6,785 bases of DNA from an uncultured Christensenella sp. (GTDB lineage: Bacteria > Bacillota > Clostridia > Christensenellales > UBA1242), in contig CAJMEO010000023.1 in the NCBI GenBank assembly GCA_905212505.1, positions 1 to 6,785 of the forward strand, given 5' to 3'. The position numbers were made by a program, and so were the translations under genes. This document shows positions 1 to 5,289 of this stretch, in pieces. The notes beneath the pieces are model-generated. The model saw only the letters and a list, made by a program, of their open reading frames with translations. It did not search any database and had not been told where the DNA came from. Numbering within the stretch: position 1 is the stretch's first letter; the number at the start of each line of letters is the position of its first letter.

Positions 1-10
1 TTAATAGATT

Positions 11-30
11 TATCAAATTAAACTTTGATA
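11..30. repeat. 7-bp inverted repeat at the start site of the leftward promoter
   Basis: TATCAAA (11-17) and TTTGATA (24-30) form a perfect inverted repeat with a 6-base spacer. It touches the -10 box of the leftward promoter (30-35) and covers its expected start site near base 23. That position would suit an operator or a weak 5' UTR hairpin. The repeat is AT-rich and short, so chance is possible, and I do not recognise it as the site of a known regulator. Confidence 0.35.
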
Positions 31-58
31 TTTTATCATATAAAAAGAGTTTTTGCAA
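30..58 (-). promoter_or_regulatory. SigA-type promoter reading left out of the window
   Basis: On the minus strand, TTGCAA (58-53) is followed by a 17-base spacer and TAAAAT (35-30). These match the -35 and -10 consensus at 4 of 6 and 5 of 6 positions with optimal spacing. The expected start is near base 23, so the driven gene lies to the left of the window. In Bacillus subtilis the gene divergent from yloU-yloV is rpmB (ribosomal protein L28). The same could hold here, but that is inference. Confidence 0.55.
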
Positions 59-95
59 GTGTTTTTAGAAATTTCAAAAAATATTTAAAAAATTA

Positions 96-124
96 TTGCA
101 ATTAAATTAAAAATTGTGTAATAT
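96..124 (+). promoter_or_regulatory. Candidate SigA-type promoter of the Asp23-fakA operon
   Basis: TTGCAA (96-101) is followed by a 17-base spacer and TAATAT (119-124), a plausible vegetative promoter. A start near base 131 would give a leader of about 57 bases. It carries the same -35 sequence as the divergent leftward promoter. A ribosome-binding sequence, TTGGAG (177-182), follows just upstream of the first ATG. Confidence 0.5.
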
Positions 125-187
125 ATTTATGTTACTAAAATTTATTGGTAATAATAAAAATAAAAAAATTATTAAGTTGGAGTAAAT

Positions 188-538
188 ATGCCTGTTAACA
201 CAACAAATTCTTATGGCAAAATTTCAATCACAGAAGAAGCAATTGAAAGTGTTTGTGCAAAAATTGCTTTAGATTGTTATGGTGTTGTTGACCTTGTCGC
301 TAAAAAATTTAGCGATAATTTGCATGAACTTTTTAAACGTAAAAGTTCAAACAAAGGGGTTAAAGTTATAACTGTTGACAACAAAATTTATATCGACTTA
401 TATGTTATTTTAAAATATGGTGTTTCAATAAACGCTGTTGCTGAATCCTTAAAAAGCACAATAAAATATTCCATAGAGAAATTCACCGGAATGATTGTAG
501 ATAGTGTGAATGTTAATGTGCTTGGCGTTAGGGTTTAG
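188..538 (+). CDS. yloU: Asp23/Gls24 family protein (YloU type)
   Basis: This 116-residue protein belongs to the Asp23/Gls24 (alkaline shock / envelope stress) family. Visible family features are an N-terminal GKISITEEAIESVCAKIA segment (10-27), a short YGVVDL stretch (31-36), a basic linker (50-57), and the core strand with following helix around IYIDLYVILKYGVSINAV (67-84). It ends with a V-x-V-x-V-x-G-V-R-V type strand (107-116). Length matches YloU of B. subtilis (about 120). There is no signal peptide or membrane segment, so it is cytoplasmic or recruited to the membrane by partners. The ATG has TTGGAG five bases upstream. It lies 35 bases before fakA, the usual Firmicute pairing, and probably shares its transcript. 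Members are linked to envelope homeostasis, but the molecular role in this pairing is not established. Confidence 0.9.
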   Translation: MPVNTTNSYGKISITEEAIESVCAKIALDCYGVVDLVAKKFSDNLHELFKRKSSNKGVKVITVDNKIYIDLYVILKYGVSINAVAESLKSTIKYSIEKFTGMIVDSVNVNVLGVRV

Positions 539-573
539 CATTTTTTGTTGATTATATTAGGGGGAAAGTTTGC

Positions 574-2208
574 GTGATGCAAAAAAATATAAATGGTGCC
601 ACATTCAGAAAGATGATAATAGCGGGTGGCAAGGTGTTAGAAGAAAATAGAAGTTATGTTGACAGTTTAAATGTATTTCCAGTTCCTGACGGAGACACTG
701 GAACAAATATGAGTTTAACATTAAACAGTGCAATAAAAGAAGTTAATATGTGCCCAAATAATAATTTAGACAGTTTGTGTGAAGCGGTTCAAAAAGGGGC
801 TTTAAGAGGTGCAAGAGGAAATAGTGGTGTTATTTTATCACAAATTTTAAAAGGAATTTGCACTGTGCTTTCAACAGAGAAAGAAATTGATGTTAAGAAC
901 TTTGCTCGTGCAATAAATAGTGGCGCAGAGGTTGCATATAATGCAGTTACAAAGCCAAAAGAAGGCACAATTTTAACAGTTATCAGAATGATGAGCGATG
1001 CTGCAACAAGGCTTTCAAAAAAAGCAACATCCTTTGAAGAGTTTTTGAAAGGAGTTATTGATGAGGGGGAAAGTGCTCTTCAAATGACCCCAGAACTTTT
1101 GCCTGTTTTGAAAAAGGCGGGCGTGGTTGACAGTGGCGGACAGGGTCTTATGATTATATTTAATGGCTTCTATAAGCTTATCACGGGCGATGAAAGTGTT
1201 GAAGTTAAAATGGCAGACACCGCAGTTCCTGTTGTAAAAAGCAATGCTGAAGTTAATTTAATGGATTTGGCAGACATAGAATTTGCTTATTGCACCGAGT
1301 TTATGATTATTCAAATGCACAAAAAAACCACAATAAGTGATATTGACAGACTAAGAGAAAAACTAATGGAAATTGGTGATTCCGTTATTTGTATTGGCGA
1401 TCTAAGTTTAGTTAAGGTTCACGTTCACACAAATGAACCAAACAAAGCGCTAGGATATGGCTTGGAACTTGGTGAATTATTCAATCTAAAAATAGAAAAC
1501 ATGCTTGAAGAAAACCGTGAACTTAAAAAACAGAAGGCGCTAGAAGAAATGAAAGAGTATGGCTTAATCTCTGTTTGTGCGGGCGACGGCTTGGTTTCAA
1601 TCTTTAAAGATGTTGGCGTAGATTTTGTTTTGGAAGGCGGCCAAACAATGAATCCGTCTGCCGACGATATTTTGAAAGGCGTTGACGAAGTTAATGCAAA
1701 AAACATCTTTATTTTGCCAAACAATAAAAACATAATTCTTGCTTGCGAACAAGCAAAACAATTAACAAACAAAAATTTGATAGTTATTCCTTCAAAAAAC
1801 ATTCCAGAAGGGATGAGTGCTTGCTTGTCGTTTAATCCGGAAGCATCAGTTGAAGAAAACACAGAAGCAATGACAGATAGTTTGCAAACTGTAAAATCTT
1901 CTAGTGTTACTTATGCTGTAAGAAATACAAATGTTGATGGAATTAGCATTCAAAAGAATGATATTATTGGCTTAACTGACAGTAGTATTTTAACAAAAGG
2001 TAAAACCGTTGATGAAACTGTTATAAGTTTGCTTGAAAAAATGATGACAGATGATATAATCAATGTTTCATTATTCTATGGCGATGATATTAAAGAACAA
2101 GATGCTATTGCTCTTCAAGAAAAGTTGTATGCCATCTATCCCGATAAAGAAATCAGTATGCTTTGCGGTGGTCAACCAGTTTATTATTACTTAATTAGTT
2201 TGGAATAA
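574..2208 (+). CDS. fakA: Fatty acid kinase catalytic subunit FakA (DAK2 domain, YloV)
   Basis: FakA phosphorylates exogenous fatty acids held by a FakB carrier, giving acyl-phosphate for phospholipid synthesis. The 544 residues match the family length (about 550). The N-terminal DhaL/DAK2 kinase domain (about 5-205) shows the nucleotide/Mg motif PVPDGDTGTNMS (36-47), GARGNSGVILSQ (79-90), KPKEGTI (127-133) and VVDSGGQGLM (184-193). The middle domain has YCTEF (Cys240) and VHVHT (His283, His285), matching the Cys and two His that I recall as the zinc site of characterised FakA. The C-terminal domain, thought to contact FakB, ends with GGQPVYYYLISLE, the usual terminus. The start is GTG 574 or the adjacent ATG 577; AGGGGGA (559-565) suits the GTG at 8 bases and the ATG at 11. 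No fakB lies in the window, which is normal because fakB genes are usually elsewhere. Confidence 0.93.
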   Translation: MMQKNINGATFRKMIIAGGKVLEENRSYVDSLNVFPVPDGDTGTNMSLTLNSAIKEVNMCPNNNLDSLCEAVQKGALRGARGNSGVILSQILKGICTVLSTEKEIDVKNFARAINSGAEVAYNAVTKPKEGTILTVIRMMSDAATRLSKKATSFEEFLKGVIDEGESALQMTPELLPVLKKAGVVDSGGQGLMIIFNGFYKLITGDESVEVKMADTAVPVVKSNAEVNLMDLADIEFAYCTEFMIIQMHKKTTISDIDRLREKLMEIGDSVICIGDLSLVKVHVHTNEPNKALGYGLELGELFNLKIENMLEENRELKKQKALEEMKEYGLISVCAGDGLVSIFKDVGVDFVLEGGQTMNPSADDILKGVDEVNAKNIFILPNNKNIILACEQAKQLTNKNLIVIPSKNIPEGMSACLSFNPEASVEENTEAMTDSLQTVKSSSVTYAVRNTNVDGISIQKNDIIGLTDSSILTKGKTVDETVISLLEKMMTDDIINVSLFYGDDIKEQDAIALQEKLYAIYPDKEISMLCGGQPVYYYLISLE

Positions 2209-2220
2209 AAAATATTAAAA

Positions 2221-2236
2221 GTTATTAATTAATAAC
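2221..2236. repeat. 16-bp perfect AT palindrome after fakA
   Basis: GTTATTAATTAATAAC is a perfect palindrome with no spacer, 13 bases after the fakA stop codon. A second perfect palindrome, TTTTATTAATAAAA (2242-2255), runs into the left arm of the terminator hairpin. As RNA these would be weak, so they are either incidental to the base composition or dyad DNA sites. No function is claimed. Confidence 0.5.
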
Positions 2237-2251
2237 GAAAATTTTATTAAT

Positions 2252-2288
2252 AAAAAAGAGAGAAAACGTGAAACTTTCTCTCTTTTTT
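2252..2288. terminator. Bidirectional intrinsic terminator
   Basis: AAAAAAGAGAGAAA (2252-2265) pairs perfectly with TTTCTCTCTTTTTT (2275-2288) around a 9-base loop, giving a 14-bp stem. The outer A6/T6 pairs give a U-run to the RNA on either strand. It sits between two convergent genes: 44 bases after the fakA stop and 6 bases after the stop of the minus-strand gene. That is the expected place for one shared terminator. Confidence 0.8.
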
Positions 2289-2293
2289 GAAAA

Positions 2294-2482
2294 CTATTTA
2301 CTACTTTTGCTTCTAGTAGAACTTGATTTCGCACGGCTTGAACTTGCACTATGGCTTCTTTTTCCTGCACTTCTTGAAGTTTCTACTTGATTAGACTTAG
2401 TAGCACTTTTGCTTCTTCCGCTTTTTTCATAATTGTTAGAGCAATTTTGCGTTTCAGTGCTTGCACTTTTCTTTCTCATCAT
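2294..2482 (-). CDS. Small Ser/Lys/Arg-rich basic protein, unrecognised
   Basis: I do not recognise this 62-residue protein. It has 20 Ser, 9 Lys and 6 Arg but only 3 Glu and no Asp, giving a net charge near +12. It has almost no hydrophobic residues, so it should be disordered. The second half is a low-complexity run of S-K, S-R and S-A units (SHSASSSRAKSSS, 43-55). There is one Cys (14) and no signal or membrane segment. I believe it is real because AGGAGGTG (2499-2492) lies 9 bases before ATG 2482, the best Shine-Dalgarno in the window, and the frame ends at a good terminator. A longer frame from GTG 2494 is unlikely because that codon lies inside the Shine-Dalgarno. The composition resembles histone-like or other nucleic-acid-binding tails, which suggests binding to DNA, RNA or another anion, but this is only inference. 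Confidence 0.65.
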   Translation of the reverse strand: MMRKKSASTETQNCSNNYEKSGRSKSATKSNQVETSRSAGKRSHSASSSRAKSSSTRSKSSK

Positions 2483-2491
2483 AATAGTTTT

Positions 2492-2499
2492 CACCTCCT
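2492..2499 (-). promoter_or_regulatory. Strong ribosome-binding site that sets the start of the 62-aa gene
   Basis: The minus strand reads AGGAGGTG from 2499 to 2492, an uninterrupted anti-16S match, then nine bases to ATG 2482. This selects ATG 2482 over the in-frame GTG at 2494-2492 and over the next ATG at 2479. It is a much better site than those of feoA or murA, which suggests efficient translation. Confidence 0.8.
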
Positions 2500-2505
2500 A
2501 TATAT

Positions 2506-2527
2506 TGTAAAGAGATTTTTCTTTACA
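2506..2527. promoter_or_regulatory. 8-bp inverted repeat in the leader/promoter of the 62-aa gene
   Basis: TGTAAAGA (2506-2513) and TCTTTACA (2520-2527) are perfect inverted repeats with a 6-base spacer. The element ends six bases upstream of the Shine-Dalgarno of the minus-strand gene. It could be a protein operator or a short leader hairpin (only two G-C pairs). The right half contains TTTACAT, which recurs twice just upstream of feoA. Confidence 0.45.
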
Positions 2528-2554
2528 TTAATAGTTTGGTTTTAATATTGTTTT

Positions 2555-2582
2555 TTATTATGATTTTTTTTGGTAATATCAA
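2555..2582 (-). promoter_or_regulatory. Weak candidate promoter for the 62-aa gene
   Basis: On the minus strand, TTGATA (2582-2577) is followed by 16 bases, including an A8 run, and then TAATAA (2560-2555). The -35 is good but the -10 matches only half of the consensus. A start near 2548 would put the inverted repeat 2506-2527 inside a leader of about 65 bases. In DNA this AT-rich such matches occur by chance, so treat it as a suggestion. Confidence 0.22.
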
Positions 2583-2674
2583 CCAATTTTCGTTTTTATC
2601 GACAACATATTTATTTTTTAATGTATAAATATACACAAAAATCAAATCAATTTTTAGCAATAATCACTAAAAAA

Positions 2675-2694
2675 TTTACATATTTTTACATAAT
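2675..2694. repeat. Tandem 10-base repeat with TTTACATA core upstream of feoA
   Basis: TTTACATATT (2675-2684) is followed directly by TTTACATAAT (2685-2694), with identical first eight bases. The period of 10 is about one helical turn, so both copies face the same side of DNA, as tandem operator half-sites do. They lie 28-47 bases before the feoA ATG, where a metal-responsive regulator could act. No recognisable Fur or DtxR/MntR box is present. Low sequence complexity makes chance possible. Confidence 0.35.
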
Positions 2695-2721
2695 TTTTAA
2701 TTTCTCAAAATAGAATATATC

Positions 2722-2976
2722 ATGCAAGAAAAAAATATAGTTTTGTCAAATTTAAAAAGCGGTGAAGCGGGTTATATAACCAAAATAAGAGGAAATATGA
2801 AAATAAAAAATCGTCTTTGCGAACTGGGGTTTACTAGGGGAACTTTGGTTAGAGTGTTGAATGTTTCAAGCCTAAAACAAAGTTTTTTGGTTGAAATTAG
2901 GGGGTATATTTTGGCTTTAAGAAAATCCGCCGTCAGCTTAATTGAAATTATTCCATCAAAGGAGAAAAGCAGATGA
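2722..2976 (+). CDS. feoA: Ferrous iron transport protein A (FeoA)
   Basis: FeoA is a small cytoplasmic SH3-like protein that supports Fe(II) import by FeoB. The 84 residues cover the whole domain: an opening L-x-x-L-K-S-G-E-x-G strand (8-17), the signature MKIKNRLCELGFTRGT (26-41), and the closing VEIRGYILALRKSAV (57-71). Length is normal. It overlaps feoB by four bases (ATGA at 2973-2976), so the two are translationally coupled and on one transcript. The ATG has no Shine-Dalgarno upstream, but no later start would keep the first strand, so this start is kept. TAGAAT (2711-2716), close to a -10 box, lies only five bases before the ATG and would imply a leaderless or near-leaderless message if used. 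There is no proper -35 for it. Confidence 0.93.
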   Translation: MQEKNIVLSNLKSGEAGYITKIRGNMKIKNRLCELGFTRGTLVRVLNVSSLKQSFLVEIRGYILALRKSAVSLIEIIPSKEKSR

Positions 2977-5102
2977 AAAGTATATTATGCGGAAATCCCA
3001 ATGTTGGCAAAACTACATTTTTGAACAGTTTAACATCAAGTAACGAGCATGTTGGTAATTGGCATGGGGTGACGGTCGATTTTTTGGAAAAAAAATATAA
3101 ATTGAATGGCAAAGAAAATGTTATAGTTGACCTTCCAGGAATTTATTCTTTATCAACTTACACTTTTGAAGAAGAAATTGCCAGAGATTATGTTTATAAC
3201 AGTGATGATAATATTATAAATCTTGTTGATGCTAACAATTTAACAAGAAATTTATATTTGACGTTAAGTTTGTTAGAACTTAAAAAAAATATAAAAATTT
3301 GTTTAAATTTTAAAAACGAACTTAAAAAAACTCAAACAGAAATTGACACACAAAAAATGTCAAAACTTCTTGGCACCAGCGTTGTTCTTTTTGATGCTCA
3401 AAAAAAAGAAGAGACAAAAAAGTTAATAGACAATAATTTTAAAAATCATTTTGATTGTCCATATCTAAAAGAACTTCCTTTAAAAGCCGTGTTTGAAATT
3501 ATAAAAGACAACTTAAAAAATTTGAAAGAATTAGATAAAAACTTTGTTTGCACAAAAGTATTAGAACAAGACCCATACATTCTTTCAAAATTAAATTTAA
3601 ATTCTATTCAACAAGAAAAATTGAAGCAATTTGATTTTAAAGAAAAAATTGTTGAGTTAAGGTATGCTTTTATTGATGAAATAGTAAAAACTTGTGTAAG
3701 CAAAAAATCAAACAAAATTTATGGTTATAGCAAACTTGACAAAATTGTTTTAAACAGATTTTTTGCTCTTCCAATTTTTGCTTTAATTATGTTTTTGATT
3801 TTTTTCTTAACTTTTTCTAGCATCGGACCACTTATATCTGATGCTATCACGTCGTTTTTGGATAAATTTATAAACAGTCCAATATTAAATTTGCTGTCAA
3901 AAATCACAACAAGCGAATTTATTTTAAGTTTTTTTGAAAATGGTGTGCTTACGGTTTTGAACACAATTGCCAGTTTTTTGCCACAAATAGTCTTATTATT
4001 TTTATTTCTTTCAATTTTAGAAGATACTGGCTATATTTCACGCCTAGCATTCACATTTGAAGATATTTTTAGTAAAGTGGGGCTTAATGGCAAAAGTGTT
4101 TTTACTCTTTTAATGGGTTTTGGATGTTCAACAACGGCGGCATTAACAAGCCGAACACTAGAGGACAAAAATAGCAAAATTAAAGCAACAATTTTGTGTG
4201 GTTACACTTCTTGTACCGCCAAAATTCCACTTTATTCTGTAATTTTAGGGGCATTTTTCAATAATAATATTTTAATTATTTGTTTCCTTTATCTTCTTGG
4301 AGTTATTATAGCATTGCTTGTCAGTATGCTTCTTGAAAAGACTGCGTTAAAAAGCAAAGAAAGCAGTTTTATAATGGAAATGCCAGCATATAGATTTCCA
4401 AGTTTTAAACGTATTTTTAAACTTATAAGTTTTAATATCGTTGATTTTTTAAAAAGAGTGACAGGGGTTTTGTTTGCTTTTTCAATAATAATTTGGATTC
4501 TTCAAAATGTTAGCATAAGTTTAAAGTTTATTCAATCGGGAAGCGGTGAAACAAGCATACTTGCTGTTATAGGTAACTTCTTAGCACCTATTTTTGCCCC
4601 TCTTGGATTTAATTCGGGAGGTTGTGTTAGTGCGCTTATTTGCGGGATTGTTGCAAAAGAAGTTATAGTATCTTCAATGGCTATAATCAACAGTGTTGAT
4701 ATAAATTTGGGGGTTGAAAGTTTAAGTGCTTCATTTTTAAACCCATCAAATCCTATAAACTTTAATCCGATTTCGGCATTCAGTTATCTAGTGTTCTCTT
4801 TATTATATTTTCCTTGCATAGCAACAATAAGTGTATATTTTAAGGAACTTGGCAAAAAATGGACATTTGTTGCACTAATCATACAATTTTGTGTTGCCTA
4901 TGTTGTTACTTTTATTTTCTATCGCTTGCTAATTTTGTTTAATGGCTTAAATTTTATCTCAATTTTCTTATCACTTTTTATCATAATTTTAATTATTTTT
5001 TCATTAAAACTAATATTAAAACTTTTCAAAAAACCAAAAGTTTGTTGCTTTATGTGCTCAAAAAATTGCAACAAAAACTTATCTTCACGCAATAAATGTT
5101 AA
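2973..5102 (+). CDS. feoB: Ferrous iron transporter FeoB with atypical G-domain and Cys-rich tail
   Basis: FeoB is the inner-membrane Fe(II) permease with an N-terminal G-protein domain. In 709 residues I see G1 GNPNVGKT (7-14), switch I VGNWHGVTVD (27-36), G3 DLPGIYSL (53-60), a helical regulatory domain (about 160-245), then the membrane domain from about 262. The latter carries SFLPQIVLLFLF (334-345), LEDTGYISRLAF (349-360), gate 1 MGFGCSTTAALTSRT (381-395), TSCTAKIP (412-419), GIVAKEVIVSS (558-568) and LLYFPCIATIS (610-620). Three oddities stand out. G4 (112-115) reads NFKN, lacking the Asp of N-x-x-D. The G5 region (141-147) lacks the S-A-x-x-G pattern. Gate 1 has STT where NVP is usual. 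After the usual last membrane helix an extra one (about 661-685) is followed by a tail with Cys 691, 692, 695, 699 and 709. AAAGGAG (2958-2964) lies eight bases before the ATG. The transport role is likely, but metal and nucleotide specificity are uncertain. Confidence 0.93.
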   Translation: MKSILCGNPNVGKTTFLNSLTSSNEHVGNWHGVTVDFLEKKYKLNGKENVIVDLPGIYSLSTYTFEEEIARDYVYNSDDNIINLVDANNLTRNLYLTLSLLELKKNIKICLNFKNELKKTQTEIDTQKMSKLLGTSVVLFDAQKKEETKKLIDNNFKNHFDCPYLKELPLKAVFEIIKDNLKNLKELDKNFVCTKVLEQDPYILSKLNLNSIQQEKLKQFDFKEKIVELRYAFIDEIVKTCVSKKSNKIYGYSKLDKIVLNRFFALPIFALIMFLIFFLTFSSIGPLISDAITSFLDKFINSPILNLLSKITTSEFILSFFENGVLTVLNTIASFLPQIVLLFLFLSILEDTGYISRLAFTFEDIFSKVGLNGKSVFTLLMGFGCSTTAALTSRTLEDKNSKIKATILCGYTSCTAKIPLYSVILGAFFNNNILIICFLYLLGVIIALLVSMLLEKTALKSKESSFIMEMPAYRFPSFKRIFKLISFNIVDFLKRVTGVLFAFSIIIWILQNVSISLKFIQSGSGETSILAVIGNFLAPIFAPLGFNSGGCVSALICGIVAKEVIVSSMAIINSVDINLGVESLSASFLNPSNPINFNPISAFSYLVFSLLYFPCIATISVYFKELGKKWTFVALIIQFCVAYVVTFIFYRLLILFNGLNFISIFLSLFIIILIIFSLKLILKLFKKPKVCCFMCSKNCNKNLSSRNKC

Positions 5103-5173
5103 AAAATTAGCTCTAAATAACGTTCAAGATTTATTAAAATTTTATGTTTTTTTAACGCTTAAATTTTTATGTT

Positions 5174-5201
5174 GTTAAAGTTTTGCTATAAACTTTTTAA
5201 C
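5174..5201. repeat. Imperfect inverted repeat after feoB
   Basis: GTTAAAGTTT (5174-5183) pairs with AAACTTTTTAAC (5190-5201) if two bases bulge out, around a 6-base loop. It is the best hairpin downstream of the feoB stop and might end feoAB transcription. It has little GC and no U-run directly after it, so I do not call it a terminator. It overlaps the candidate murA promoter, so a regulatory dyad is the alternative. Confidence 0.3.
5184..5192 (+). promoter_or_regulatory. murA: Candidate extended -10 promoter for murA
   Basis: TGCTATAAA (5184-5192) fits the extended -10 form TGnTATAAT with one mismatch. The -35 region 17 bases upstream (TTTTTA, 5164-5169) is poor, as is tolerated by extended -10 promoters. 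A start near 5199 would give a leader of about 90 bases containing the inverted and direct repeats at 5196-5267. I found no better promoter between feoB and murA. Confidence 0.4.
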
Positions 5202-5267
5202 ACAAAAAACTTTTGTTAACATCAGGTTATTAAGTTGTCTACACTCTGTTTTGTTTAACACAAAAAA
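5196..5267. repeat. Two 14-base direct repeats in the murA leader
   Basis: TTTAACACAAAAAA occurs at 5196-5209 and again at 5254-5267, offset by 58 bases. The first copy is also the left side of an inverted repeat with TTTTGTTAA (5211-5219), and the second overlaps TTTTGT/ACAAAA (5249-5254, 5260-5265). Related GTTAA/TTAAC words recur through 5152-5259. The arrangement suggests a multi-site operator or a structured leader, but AT bias inflates such matches. Confidence 0.45.
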
Positions 5268-5289
5268 TATTTTATTCATAAACTAAAGT

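Noticed and set aside
1425..1862. 145-codon open frame on the minus strand inside fakA
   Set aside because: It lies wholly antisense to strongly conserved FakA coding sequence, has no ribosome-binding site and no recognisable domain.
2294..2482. Small gene as a spore SASP, an RS-type splicing factor relic or an antimicrobial peptide
   Set aside because: It lacks SASP motifs. RS-like composition alone is not homology. There is no hydrophobic face or leader for a typical bacteriocin.
2492..2494. GTG start adding four residues to the 62-aa protein
   Set aside because: The GTG overlaps the Shine-Dalgarno AGGAGGTG. ATG 2482 has ideal spacing instead.
2495..2721. Fur box or riboswitch controlling feoAB
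   Set aside because: No 19-bp Fur-like palindrome (GATAAT/ATTATC core) and no recognisable riboswitch core was found on reading the region.
3725..3964. 79-codon minus-strand frame inside feoB
   Set aside because: It is antisense to a FeoB membrane segment. Its Lys-rich composition simply mirrors Phe/Leu-rich codons.
5235..5243. DnaA-box-like TTGTCTACA, hinting at an origin
   Set aside because: It is a single copy with two mismatches to TTATCCACA, with no box cluster and no dnaA/dnaN nearby.
5213..5267. Rex-type operator (TTGTTAA...TTAACAA) before murA
   Set aside because: TTGTTAA at 5213-5219 is a good half-site, but no second half-site lies at the required spacing.
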